Shown here in pieces: positions 1 to 6,821 of a stretch of DNA of 8,064 nt. Made by a program: the position numbers and the translations under genes. Under the pieces are notes generated by a model. The model saw only the letters and a list, made by a program, of their open reading frames with translations. It was not told where the DNA came from and searched no databases. How positions within the stretch are numbered: position 1 is the first letter of the stretch; every line of letters begins with the position of its first letter. This stretch comes from Bacteroidia bacterium (GTDB lineage: Bacteria; Bacteroidota; Bacteroidia; JABEUT01), in NCBI GenBank assembly GCA_013044305.1, contig JABEUT010000155.1, positions 1 through 8,064 on the forward strand. The letters run 5' to 3'.

Positions 1-774
1 CACCTTTTTGTTCTGCTCCGAACGCTGCCGCAGCGCCAGCTGGCTCGACTCGTACCAGAAACTGTAATTGCCCGTGTAAATGTTTATTTTGCCAAAATCT
101 ATGTCGGCGGTATGGGTGCAGACTGTATTCAGAAAGTGCCGGTCGTGCGATACCACTATCACTATATTCTCAAAGTCAGCTAAAAAGTTTTCCAGCCACG
201 CGATGGTGTCCACATCCAGGTCGTTCGTGGGTTCATCGAGCAGCAGTATGTCGGGGTTGCCGTACAGGGCCTGGGCAAGCAGCACGCGAACCTTTTCCTT
301 GCCGTTCAGTTCGCCCATCAGGGTATTATGAAATTCTTCCTTTATGCCCAGGTTGCTTAGCAGGGCCGCAGCATCGTTTTCGGCATTCCAGCCTTCCATT
401 TCCGCGAAGAGCGTTTCCAGTTCGGCAGCCTTCACCCCGTCCTTTTCTCCGAAGTCGGGCTTTGCATAAAGGGCGTCTTTTTCGCGCATCACATCCCAAA
501 GCCTTTTGTTCCCCATCATTACCACCTGAAGAACAGGGTAGGGGTCGAATTCAAAGTGATTCTGCTTCAGCACGCTTATTCTTTCGCCGGAAGTTACGGA
601 TACCGTCCCGGTGGTAGATTCTATTTCGCCCGAAAGTATTTTAAGGAAGGTGGACTTGCCAGCGCCGTTGGCGCCAATAACTCCGTAACAGTTGCCCTGG
701 GTAAACTTAAGGTTCACCTCGTCGAACAGCACCCTTTTGCCGTAGCGTAACGAAAGATTGGAAACAGTAATCAC
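1..774 (-). CDS. ABC-F family ATPase, N-terminal part (cut by window edge)
   Basis: Soluble ATP-binding cassette protein of the ABC-F type. This family acts on the ribosome (translation factors and antibiotic-resistance proteins) and has no membrane domain. The 258 visible codons cover the first nucleotide-binding domain: Walker A GANGAGKST at residues 34-42, signature region ELNGKEK at 155-161, Walker B ending LLLDEPTND around 177-184, and the switch histidine in VSHDRHF at 210. The family is usually about 530-540 residues with two such domains, so roughly half the gene lies beyond position 1. The start is a GTG at 774-772: the codon just before it is TAA in frame, so no longer start exists. 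No Shine-Dalgarno is visible, only an A-tract. The sequence resembles the YbiT/YkpA branch rather than EttA, by inference from the KVRVLLAQAL segment. The canonical LSGGE signature is changed to LNGKE. Confidence 0.93.
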   Translation of the reverse strand, partial: MITVSNLSLRYGKRVLFDEVNLKFTQGNCYGVIGANGAGKSTFLKILSGEIESTTGTVSVTSGERISVLKQNHFEFDPYPVLQVVMMGNKRLWDVMREKDALYAKPDFGEKDGVKAAELETLFAEMEGWNAENDAAALLSNLGIKEEFHNTLMGELNGKEKVRVLLAQALYGNPDILLLDEPTNDLDVDTIAWLENFLADFENIVIVVSHDRHFLNTVCTHTADIDFGKINIYTGNYSFWYESSQLALRQRSEQNKKV

Positions 775-794
775 TTACTTTTTTTTTAAGGCTG

Positions 795-802
795 CGAAAG
801 TA
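795..802 (-). promoter_or_regulatory. Possible -7 box for the ABC-F gene
   Basis: On the minus strand this reads TACTTTCG, one base off the Bacteroidota -7 consensus TAnnTTTG, and it continues as CAGCC. It lies about 20 bases before the GTG start. A TTTG occurs at 818-815, but only 12 bases upstream, too close for the usual -33 spacing of about 19-21. Low confidence. Confidence 0.3.
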
Positions 803-1085
803 ATCCTTTTCCCGCAAACAACGGACAATAATAATAGCGACACAACTCCATGATGCCTGATTTTATTGCCAACCTAACGTTATTGCAGAAGCAAGGAGTT
901 CATAAATCAGTTTTAAAAAGTAATAATAAATGGTGCATGATTGAGGCTGATCATAAGCCCTTCTGTAAGCGACAGATAGAACAGCGCGGCAGCATCGGCA
1001 CAAAGGCAGCCGGTGGAAGGATATATGCGGAGGCCATAATGAAATTTTTAAAGGAAACAGGGTTAACGGCAAACCACAATAAGAT

Positions 1086-1093
1086 TAATTTTG
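1086..1093 (+). promoter_or_regulatory. Probable -7 promoter box for rpoN
   Basis: TAATTTTG followed by CAGC matches the Bacteroidota primary-sigma -7 consensus TAnnTTTG. Transcription would start near 1098-1100, leaving a leader of about 40 bases before the GTG at 1141. No clear TTTG -33 element is found at the expected distance; GGTTAA lies there instead. Confidence 0.5.
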
Positions 1094-1140
1094 CAGCAAG
1101 TAAAAGTAACGGTTAAAAACTGCGAAAAATAAAATTTTCT

Positions 1141-2592
1141 GTGCTTAAACAATCCTTACAGCAAAAGCAACAATTGCGCATGACACCACAGCAGATGCTG
1201 GTGCAAAAGTTGATTGCCTTGCCTGTAATTTCGCTTGAACAAAGGATAAAGGAGGAAATAGAAAGCAACCCCGCCCTGGAGGAAGTTCCCGAAAACGAAC
1301 CGGAGGCAAGGGAAGAACAGGACGCTTTGACAGACGGGGCGGAAGGGGAGGCATCAGACGGGATTTTGGGTGATGAGGCGGCAGACTTTATGGAGGAAAG
1401 CGACGAATACGTGCCGGCATATAAAACATCGCTGGCATACGACGCCGACAGCGAAAAGGAGCAAAAACCTGTGGCCGCAACTGTTTCCTTTCAGGACTCC
1501 CTTATGTTTCAGCTCGGCATGCGCAACCTGAATGAACGGCAGTACTTGCTTGCCGGCTACATTATAGGCAACATAGACGACGACGGTTACCTGCGTCGCG
1601 ATCTGTATTCTATTGCCAACGACATTACCTTTTTACAGAACATTCAAACAGATGAGCAGGAATTACAGCCCCTGCTCGAAATGGTTCAGGAGCTCGATCC
1701 GCCGGGCATAGGGGCGCGCAACCTGCAGGAATGCCTGTTGATACAACTTAGGCGTAAGGCCATAAAAGCGCCCGCCACCGAACTGGCGCTTAAAATAGTA
1801 AACCGGGCGTTCGATGAATTCACCAAAAAAAATTATGCGCGCATAAAGGAGATGCTGCATACCGATGATGAAAAGCTGAAGGCGGCCCTCGATGAAATAC
1901 TGAAACTGAACCCCAAACCCGGCGACGCCTACTCCGAAGAAGGGGCTGCCGTTACAGTAATACCCGACTTTACTGTAACGCTGGAGAATGGCGAGCCGGA
2001 GCTGACTTTAAATTATAAGAATACAGGCAGATTAAGGGTAAGCACAGTGTACAGCGAAATGACCAGCCACCGGAGCAAGAAAGGGAAGCAGGAACGCGAA
2101 GCCGCAAGTTTTGCGCGGCGTAAAATGGAAGCCGCAAACAGTTTTATGGATGCACTGAAGCAAAGAGAAGATACGCTTCAAAAGGTAATGCAGGCCATAC
2201 TCGATTACCAGCGCAATTATTTCAGGGAAGGCGACGAAAGCCTGCTGAAGCCTATGCTGCTTAAAAATATAGCAGCGGTCACCCATCTCGATATATCCAC
2301 CATTTCACGGGTGGTGAACAGCAAATATGTGCAAACCGCCTTCGGAACCCTGCTGCTCAAGAACCTCTTCTCTGAATCCTTCCGCAAGGAAAGCGGCGAG
2401 GAGGTGTCGGTAAAAACCGTTAAAAACCTGCTTCGCGAGCTTATAGAAGCCGAAAATAAAAAGAGCCCGCTTAACGACGACGCCCTCGTGGATATGCTGA
2501 AGGAAAAGGGCTGCCAGGTAGCGCGCCGTACCGTTGCCAAATACAGGGAACAACTCGATATTCCCGTTGCCCGTTTAAGAAAAGCATTATGA
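1141..2592 (+). CDS. rpoN: RNA polymerase sigma-54 factor RpoN
   Basis: Alternative sigma factor that directs core RNA polymerase to -24/-12 promoters and needs an AAA+ enhancer-binding activator to melt DNA. The 483-residue length is normal for the family. Region I (1-50) is glutamine-rich (SLQQKQQL, TPQQM) and ends in EIESNPALEE. An acidic region II follows (about 48-92). The core-binding domain contains GNIDDDGYLRR (143-153) and ELDPPGIGARNLQECLL (184-200). The central helix-turn-helix spans about 374-399 (IAAVTHLDISTISRVVNSKY, ending VQT). The RpoN box ARRTVAKYRE at 461-470 is perfect and recognises the -24 element. The start is GTG at 1141: it gives the expected N-terminus, with no Shine-Dalgarno but an A/T-rich leader. 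The stop overlaps the next gene by ATGA. No -24/-12 promoter or enhancer-binding protein was seen in this window, so its targets lie elsewhere. Confidence 0.97.
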   Translation: MLKQSLQQKQQLRMTPQQMLVQKLIALPVISLEQRIKEEIESNPALEEVPENEPEAREEQDALTDGAEGEASDGILGDEAADFMEESDEYVPAYKTSLAYDADSEKEQKPVAATVSFQDSLMFQLGMRNLNERQYLLAGYIIGNIDDDGYLRRDLYSIANDITFLQNIQTDEQELQPLLEMVQELDPPGIGARNLQECLLIQLRRKAIKAPATELALKIVNRAFDEFTKKNYARIKEMLHTDDEKLKAALDEILKLNPKPGDAYSEEGAAVTVIPDFTVTLENGEPELTLNYKNTGRLRVSTVYSEMTSHRSKKGKQEREAASFARRKMEAANSFMDALKQREDTLQKVMQAILDYQRNYFREGDESLLKPMLLKNIAAVTHLDISTISRVVNSKYVQTAFGTLLLKNLFSESFRKESGEEVSVKTVKNLLRELIEAENKKSPLNDDALVDMLKEKGCQVARRTVAKYREQLDIPVARLRKAL

Positions 2593-3218
2593 AGGGCAAG
2601 GTATTCTGGAAAACTGTTTCCTATCTCTTTCACCCGCTGTTCATGCCTACCCTTGGCGTTTGTTTCTTGCTGGGCGCCGATCCTTCCTTGCTTTTTTCCG
2701 TCCGTTCTCCTTACCAGCTGCTCATGATACCGTGGACTGTGCTTGGGGCTACCGCCCTGCTGCCATTATTCTGCATACTGTCGCTTGTCAGGGCAGGGAA
2801 AATAGGAAGCCTCGAAGAGCCTTCGCGACACGACAGGCTTTTACTTATCGTTTTTACGGAATTAGGCTTCCTCATATCATTCATCGTTTTACACAATGTT
2901 TCCGGTACCGCGCAGTCGCTTTTTCTTTTTTTGCTTGGAATAAATATTGCCCTGATGGCTACTCTCGTTTTAAATTTCATTACCCGCAGCAGCCTGCATG
3001 CCACCGGCGCCGGCGGGTTGCTTGGCACGGTTATAGGGCTGGAATACAGCGAGCGGTCCGACCTTAAATATTGGATTGGCGCAGCTCTCGTCCTGGCTTT
3101 CCTTACCGGCTATGCACGCTACAGGCTAAAAGCGCACAAGGCTGAAGAAATTTATCTGGGTTACCTCTGCGGGCTGCTTTCGCTTGCCCTTGTTTTTATG
3201 ATAGGTGCCGGCAAGTAA
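2589..3218 (+). CDS. Six-helix membrane protein, PAP2-like with degenerate motifs
   Basis: A 209-residue integral membrane protein with hydrophobic segments at about 17-37, 43-67, 83-103, 109-131, 140-151/161-175 and 188-207. Its start overlaps the rpoN stop by four bases (ATGA), implying translational coupling. The N-terminus holds a striking HPLFMPTLG (15-23). The C-terminal half resembles lipid phosphatase motifs of the PAP2 family: SLHATG at 135-140 (compare PSGH), and A176-R177-x5-H183-x3-E187 (compare S-R-x5-H-x3-D), followed by a glycine-rich helix. The serine of motif 3 is alanine and the aspartate is glutamate, and a clean K-x6-RP motif 1 is not present; the nearest is K71 to R80. 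From memory, a membrane protein of this kind often follows rpoN in Bacteroidota. The enzymatic role is inference; it may be a non-catalytic relative. Confidence 0.85.
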   Translation: MKGKVFWKTVSYLFHPLFMPTLGVCFLLGADPSLLFSVRSPYQLLMIPWTVLGATALLPLFCILSLVRAGKIGSLEEPSRHDRLLLIVFTELGFLISFIVLHNVSGTAQSLFLFLLGINIALMATLVLNFITRSSLHATGAGGLLGTVIGLEYSERSDLKYWIGAALVLAFLTGYARYRLKAHKAEEIYLGYLCGLLSLALVFMIGAGK

Positions 3219-3240
3219 AGTAAGCCGGAGTGTATATTAC

Positions 3241-4275
3241 CTACTGCCTTTCGGCTTTCGTCAGCATCTCTCTGGTAGGATAGGGTATTGAAATGCCCTC
3301 TCCGGCAAACCGCAGCATGAGGCGCTTTATCAGGTTATGCCTTACCAGATACTGGTCTTTGAACTGGTGGATGGTTAAAAACAGGGCACACTTTATGCCG
3401 TATTCGCCTATCTCCCTTACACGGAATACCAGGTTGCCTTTTACAAGCCCTGTTTCTTTCATTACCTGCTCCGCTTCCTCTATTCCTGCTTTTTCAACCT
3501 TGTTCAGATCGGCCGAAAAAGCAACTGTAAAATAAACCCCGAAATCGAGGCTAAGTTCCGGAAGCGAATAGTTTGTAACATTTGCGGTGGATATCTTGGA
3601 ATTGGGTATCACTATTATATTGCCCGACTGGGTAAGCAGCGTGGTGCATCGCCAGGTTATGTCGTTCACTGTACCCTCTTCGCCGGTGCTCAACCCAATA
3701 TAATCTCCCGGCTTCAGTATGTGCGAAATGGTAATGTGTATTCCGGCAAAAAGGTTGGATAAGGTGTCCTGCAGGGCCAGGGCTACCGCCAGGCCGCCAA
3801 CGCCGAGGGCGGTAAGCACCGGAGTAATGGATATGCCGAGGCTGTCGAGGATGATAAGGCCGCCGAGGGAGTAAACCACAATGCCTATTATGGTGTTGAA
3901 CAGCGACAGGGAACGCCTGATGCCTTCTTCCCTGTGGGTGTAAACCTTGAACAATCCCCTGAAAAGGCGCGCCGCAACAATGGTAGCTATAAGAATGATT
4001 AAGGCATTCTGTAGCTTTTTGATGTTCGGCAGTTCAGGAATCGTATAGGGCAGATGCACCATACCCTCGTATATGCCCACTACCGTGAACACAAGTACCA
4101 CCATGCCGCGCAGCGAACTAACGAATACGAGGCCCTCTTTCCATTTGTTTTTGCGGGCAAGGCGGTGAAAGTATGCCGTTGCAACTTTCTGAAGGATGAT
4201 CCCCGCCGCTATAAATGCCGCGGTGATGATAGCGGACGGCAGCCAAATACTTATATCCGATACATCGGAGCGCAT
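3241..4275 (-). CDS. MscS-family mechanosensitive ion channel
   Basis: Small-conductance mechanosensitive channel protein that releases solutes on osmotic downshock from the inner membrane. Hydrophobic segments at about 9-29, 52-72, 87-107 and 125-146 precede the pore helix at about 152-180, which has the family's alternating Gly/Ala pattern (LTALGVGGLAVALALQDT) and then LSNLFAGI. The cytosolic beta domain follows at about 183-240, including LKPGDYI, GTVNDITWRCT and IVIPNSKI (222-228), all typical of MscS. The last 100 residues form the alpha/beta C-terminal domain. At 344 residues with about five helices it is slightly longer than E. coli MscS (three helices). The ATG at 4275 lies 12 bases after the stop of the upstream NHL gene, so the two are probably co-transcribed. 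It is convergent with the rpoN operon, the stops being 22 bases apart. Confidence 0.95.
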   Translation of the reverse strand: MRSDVSDISIWLPSAIITAAFIAAGIILQKVATAYFHRLARKNKWKEGLVFVSSLRGMVVLVFTVVGIYEGMVHLPYTIPELPNIKKLQNALIILIATIVAARLFRGLFKVYTHREEGIRRSLSLFNTIIGIVVYSLGGLIILDSLGISITPVLTALGVGGLAVALALQDTLSNLFAGIHITISHILKPGDYIGLSTGEEGTVNDITWRCTTLLTQSGNIIVIPNSKISTANVTNYSLPELSLDFGVYFTVAFSADLNKVEKAGIEEAEQVMKETGLVKGNLVFRVREIGEYGIKCALFLTIHQFKDQYLVRHNLIKRLMLRFAGEGISIPYPTREMLTKAERQ

Positions 4276-4287
4276 AGGTTTGTTCTG

Positions 4288-5697
4288 TTAATGTGCCACT
4301 ATTATTTTTTGCGTTACTGTTCCTGCCGCCGACTGGGCGCTGAATAAATAGACACCCGGCGTAAAACCTGCAGTATTCAGAACAAAGGGGGCTTTGAAAG
4401 CGGGGCTGCTCCATACCACCCTTCCGGTAATGTCGCACAGCATGGCCTTGCCCTGCGGGGCCGAGGCAATCATGAGCCTGCCGGAACAGGGGTTGGGGTA
4501 GGCGCTGATGGCAGGCAGGGGCACATACTGCACAGGTGCAACGGCTGACAGGACTGTGGGCGCTATTTTCCTTATTGCATTATTTCCGTTGTCGGCCACA
4601 TAAACGTTGCCTTTGTTGTCAAGCGCAAGCCCGACAGGCGAATTGAACCTGGCGGCAGGGGAGAGGCCGTTCACATATCCGGCAATAGCGGGGATGATAT
4701 GCAGGCTGTCCGCGGTGGTGTCTCCGGCAAAGGTTGTAACCGAATCCCTTCCTATTTTGCGTATGGCATAATTATATTCATCCGATACGAAAACGGAAAG
4801 GCCGGAGCTGTCAACCGCTATGCCCGCGGGGTCGTAAAACAGGGCGGTATCGTTTTTGCCGTTGCGGTAACCAAAAGGGTAAATAGGAATGGTGTCGCCT
4901 CCGTGAAACACTATATTGGTATCGTTTCCGGCAAGGGTGGTTACTTTGCCATTTCTTATTTTCCGCACATCGTCATTTATGTATTCCGTTACATACACAT
5001 AGCCCGAATCGTCGGCAGCAACGCCATAAAGCCCCAGAAACTCCGCCGTATCCGATTTGCCGTTCAGGTAACCTGCTTTGCCGCTTCCTGCAAAAGTGGC
5101 AATTGTGCCGTTGGTAAAGATTTCGCGGATCACATTATTTCCGTTGTCGGTAACATAAATGTTGCCAATTGTATCGGCGGCAACTCCAACGGGCAGAGAT
5201 AGTTCAGCTGCCGTAGCGGGGCCTCCGTCGCCCGAATCGCCTTGTATGCCGTTGCCTGCATAGGTTATCACGTTGCCCGAAGGGGATACTTCCCTGATGC
5301 GGTTGTTGTAGGTGTCGGCAACATAAATATTTCCGTTTTTATCGGTGCATATACCCATAGGCCTGTTGAACCGCGCAGCCGTGCCCGCCCCATCGGCAAA
5401 GCCTGCACCGGTATCTCCTGCAAGGGCAAAGGTGCTGTCGGCATTCACCCTCCGTATCATGTTGTTGTATGTATCGGCTATGTATATGTTTCCTTTTTTA
5501 TCGGCTGCCACTCCGCAGGGGTGCTGAAACAAGGCCAGGGAATCGGGGCCGTTGCGGTATCCTGACGTATTCAGGGTGTCGTTGCCGGCAACCGAAGGGC
5601 CTGCCAGCGTACTTACCATAAAATGTGTTTGCGCATTTGCCAGGGCGGCAGGTAAGCAAAATGCGAAGAGTAAAAGGCGGAATATCGGTTTTTTCAT
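4288..5697 (-). CDS. Secreted NHL-repeat beta-propeller with T9SS sorting domain
   Basis: A 469-residue exported protein. Residues 1-22 are a signal peptide (KK start, hydrophobic core LLLFAFCLPAALA, cleavage likely after ANA). Six NHL repeats follow at about 57-84, 110-137, 166-193, 220-247, 287-315 and 351-378, each with the pattern P-x-G-[VI]-A-x-D-x-x-G-N-[IV]-Y-V-[AT]-D and ending N-x-[IV]-R-[KE]-[IV]; repeat 5 has one extra residue. Linkers carry a recurrent T-[FL]-AG. This count fits a single six-bladed propeller, a fold used for binding proteins or sugars. The C-terminus (about 395-469) is a type A Por secretion sorting domain: SAYPNPCSG, DITGRVVWS, GFTPGVYLF and VTQKIIV. The protein should therefore cross the outer membrane by type IX secretion and be released or surface-anchored. 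Ligand unknown. Gaps are 36 bases to the upstream DUF1569 gene and 12 to the downstream mscS-like gene. Confidence 0.95.
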   Translation of the reverse strand: MKKPIFRLLLFAFCLPAALANAQTHFMVSTLAGPSVAGNDTLNTSGYRNGPDSLALFQHPCGVAADKKGNIYIADTYNNMIRRVNADSTFALAGDTGAGFADGAGTAARFNRPMGICTDKNGNIYVADTYNNRIREVSPSGNVITYAGNGIQGDSGDGGPATAAELSLPVGVAADTIGNIYVTDNGNNVIREIFTNGTIATFAGSGKAGYLNGKSDTAEFLGLYGVAADDSGYVYVTEYINDDVRKIRNGKVTTLAGNDTNIVFHGGDTIPIYPFGYRNGKNDTALFYDPAGIAVDSSGLSVFVSDEYNYAIRKIGRDSVTTFAGDTTADSLHIIPAIAGYVNGLSPAARFNSPVGLALDNKGNVYVADNGNNAIRKIAPTVLSAVAPVQYVPLPAISAYPNPCSGRLMIASAPQGKAMLCDITGRVVWSSPAFKAPFVLNTAGFTPGVYLFSAQSAAGTVTQKIIVAH

Positions 5698-5733
5698 GTT
5701 CGTACTTTTCTATATGTCGGCATCCTTTGGGGT

Positions 5734-6195
5734 TCAGGCTCCGAATTGTTTTAAATGATGATCGGCATGTTTGTAGTTTATTCTGCCCCACTCGTTTGGA
5801 GTCATTTTTCCCATAAAGGGATGAAACCGGGCTTTTGCGCATTTTTCGCCTTCTGCTGCCATTCTCTTCACAGCGGAGGCAAAATTCAACTTCTCCGTTT
5901 GAAAGTTTCTTGTTTCCTTAATCACGGCATCGGGAATGGTAGGCGTATTTTTGGGCAGAGGAGCGGGGCCGAGCATGCGCGGTTTCAGCAGCCTGCCAAT
6001 GATGTTTACAGGAAAGGTGGCGCGCCTGGGGTTTATTTCACCTGTGGTCATTTGTGTTGCAATATGGCAGTGTGCCAGCATCTGCGCCACGTTCATCTTA
6101 CCCCACAAGGCTTTGGCATCGGGCGACAGTTTTTCAAGGCGTTCTATTATTTCACTGTTATCTTTCCCGTTGAAAATGTTCTTCATAAATGACAT
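5734..6195 (-). CDS. DUF1569 protein (DinB-like fold)
   Basis: A 153-residue soluble protein with the hallmarks of DUF1569, a member of the DinB/YfiT-like four-helix metalloenzyme superfamily: WGKMNVAQMLAHC (31-43), a proline-rich middle (PAPLPKNTPTIP, 77-88), and the C-terminal HPFMGKMTPNEWGRINYKH (125-143) with DHHLKQFG after it. Candidate metal ligands are H42 or H44 and H143/H147, spaced like the DinB histidine triad; this assignment is inference. Biochemical role unknown; some relatives are thiol-dependent transferases. The start at 6195 is chosen over the methionine at codon 4 (6186) because a GAGGAA lies seven bases upstream. It is probably the first gene of a minus-strand unit with the NHL and mscS-like genes. 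Confidence 0.9.
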   Translation of the reverse strand: MSFMKNIFNGKDNSEIIERLEKLSPDAKALWGKMNVAQMLAHCHIATQMTTGEINPRRATFPVNIIGRLLKPRMLGPAPLPKNTPTIPDAVIKETRNFQTEKLNFASAVKRMAAEGEKCAKARFHPFMGKMTPNEWGRINYKHADHHLKQFGA

Positions 6196-6202
6196 TCAAT
6201 TG

Positions 6203-6208
6203 TTCCTC
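6203..6208 (-). promoter_or_regulatory. Shine-Dalgarno site of the DUF1569 gene
   Basis: GAGGAA on the minus strand lies seven bases before the ATG at 6195. It is notable because most genes in this window lack such a site, and it decides between the two possible methionine starts (6195 and 6186). Confidence 0.55.
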
Positions 6209-6269
6209 AAAATTACGTTTTTTAAATTACCGGCCGGGCAAAGCCTGCCTGCCACTGCCCTTGCGCTGA

Positions 6270-6494
6270 TTAAAATGGTGTTTCCTTGCCCCCTCCTGTA
6301 TGGTAGCCTCCGGGGTTGCTGTCAAATTTTTTGTGCCACCCGCCTACCGGGGCTCTTTTATGGGGCTTGGGGTATTTGCCCGAGGCACAACCCGAAAAAA
6401 GCAGCATGGCACAAAAACAAGCTGCCGATGCAACCAGGCATAACTGAATGAACACAGGCGCCACCGCTTTCTTCTCCGTGCAGGTGTTTAACAC
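6270..6494 (-). CDS. Small putative lipoprotein
   Basis: The frame is open from 6590, but the lipoprotein-like part begins further in. From the GTG at 6494 the product is 74 residues: a charged n-region (TEKK), a long hydrophobic stretch (VFIQLCLVASAACFCAMLLF), a lipobox-like FSGC with the cysteine at residue 36, and then a mature tail of 38 residues rich in Gly, Pro, Lys and His (GKYPKPHKRAPVGGWHKK, ending GGGKETPF). F at -3 of the lipobox is less usual than L. Other possible starts are ATG at 6590 or 6560, or GTG at 6464 (which has a GGAG about nine bases upstream). I prefer 6494 because earlier starts make an over-long signal and the -7 box at 6577-6570 would exclude 6590. Small lipoproteins of this shape are common in Bacteroidota; function unknown. 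It lies 74 bases before the DUF1569 gene. Confidence 0.55.
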   Translation of the reverse strand: MLNTCTEKKAVAPVFIQLCLVASAACFCAMLLFSGCASGKYPKPHKRAPVGGWHKKFDSNPGGYHTGGGKETPF

Positions 6495-6569
6495 TGAACA
6501 TTTTATAACCACCTTATTTTGTATCCGATGGCGGCAAACGCTATCTGCTGTTTTAATCATATCGTGTTC

Positions 6570-6577
6570 CAAAGATA
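6570..6577 (-). promoter_or_regulatory. Probable -7 promoter box for the small lipoprotein gene
   Basis: The minus strand reads TATCTTTG, an exact match to TAnnTTTG. The predicted transcription start is near 6563, giving a leader of about 70 bases to the GTG at 6494, or an almost leaderless message if the ATG at 6560 is used. No TTTG is found at the usual -33 distance. Confidence 0.45.
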
Positions 6578-6633
6578 GGTGTTTTCCCAAAAGTCCTTTT
6601 TAAGGGCTTGGTTGGGGAATATGGAATATACGT

Positions 6634-6671
6634 GGCACCAATCCCGATTGTTATAGGGAGCAATTGGTGCC
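6634..6671. repeat. Inverted repeat, 9-bp arms
   Basis: GGCACCAAT (6634-6642) and its perfect reverse complement ATTGGTGCC (6663-6671) are separated by 20 bases. A CCC (6643-6645) and a GGG (6656-6658) inside can extend the stem around a bulge. It lies just past the end of the broken toxin gene and before the lipoprotein promoter. There is no T-tract on either side, so it is not a standard terminator; it may be a regulatory site, a scar of a mobile element, or chance. Confidence 0.5.
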
Positions 6672-6692
6672 CAAATAAATTGTACTCTGTGA

Positions 6693-6821
6693 TTAGATCC
6701 TTTTCAGCTTTGGATTATCTGCTAAGGCAAAGATTGCTGTTCTGATTCTGGAATAATTCGGTTCGGAAATTTTGTCCAATTCTTTAAGAACCTTTTTGTC
6801 AATGATTACCTAATACTTCAT
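6693..6821 (-). pseudogene. RelE/ParE-family toxin remnant
   Basis: An ATG at 6821 overlaps the antitoxin stop by ATGA, the usual toxin-antitoxin layout. The frame reads M-K-Y-stop, then VIIDKKVLKELDKI and SEPNYSRIRTAIFALADNP, then KLKRI and a stop at 6695-6693. This is the start of a RelE/ParE-type ribosome-dependent mRNA nuclease or gyrase-directed toxin (full length about 85-90 residues), with the fourth codon, probably once CAG for Gln, now amber TAG (6812-6810). Removing one A from the run at 6701-6704 turns the end into KLKGSNHRV, closer to the family's KLKG motif, so a frameshift is also likely. Beyond that no trace of the catalytic C-terminal half is seen. I infer an inactive gene. 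Confidence 0.75.

Larger units (their letters stand above)
775..1140. other. Divergent intergenic region between ABC-F gene and rpoN
   Basis: This 366-base stretch separates two divergent genes. Open frames exist on both strands (850-1116 plus, 863-1072 minus), but their translations show no recognisable motif or family pattern and they overlap each other, so I do not call them. The region should hold the promoters of both flanking genes; a good TAnnTTTG box is seen near rpoN and a weaker one near the ABC-F gene. A run of nine T lies at 778-787 just upstream of the ABC-F start. No RNA gene is recognised. Confidence 0.6.

Noticed and set aside
850..1116. 88-residue frame on the plus strand, and an overlapping 69-residue frame on the minus strand (863-1072), between the ABC-F gene and rpoN
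   Set aside because: No motif, no family resemblance, no ribosome-binding context, and mutual overlap in a region that must hold two promoters.
3208..3257. Terminator between the convergent rpoN unit and the mscS-like gene (CCGGC/GCCGG and AAGCCG/CGGCTT arms)
   Set aside because: Stems are only 5-6 bp, the second has a loop of 24 bases, and neither is followed by a T-tract on either strand.
4699..5565. Long plus-strand frames opposite the NHL gene (167 and 107 residues)
   Set aside because: They are antisense shadows of the repetitive propeller gene, which has clear domain structure, a signal peptide and a sorting domain.
6208..6215. TAATTTTG on the minus strand as the -7 promoter box of the DUF1569 gene
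   Set aside because: It would start transcription near 6201, downstream of the GAGGAA ribosome site at 6208-6203 that fits the ATG at 6195; both cannot serve the same start, and the ribosome site is better placed.
6633..6650. Sigma-54 promoter starting with TGGCAC
   Set aside because: The -12 element (TTGC) is absent at the required spacing; TGGCAC here is part of the inverted repeat. A second TGGCAC inside the membrane-protein gene near 3023 also lacks it.
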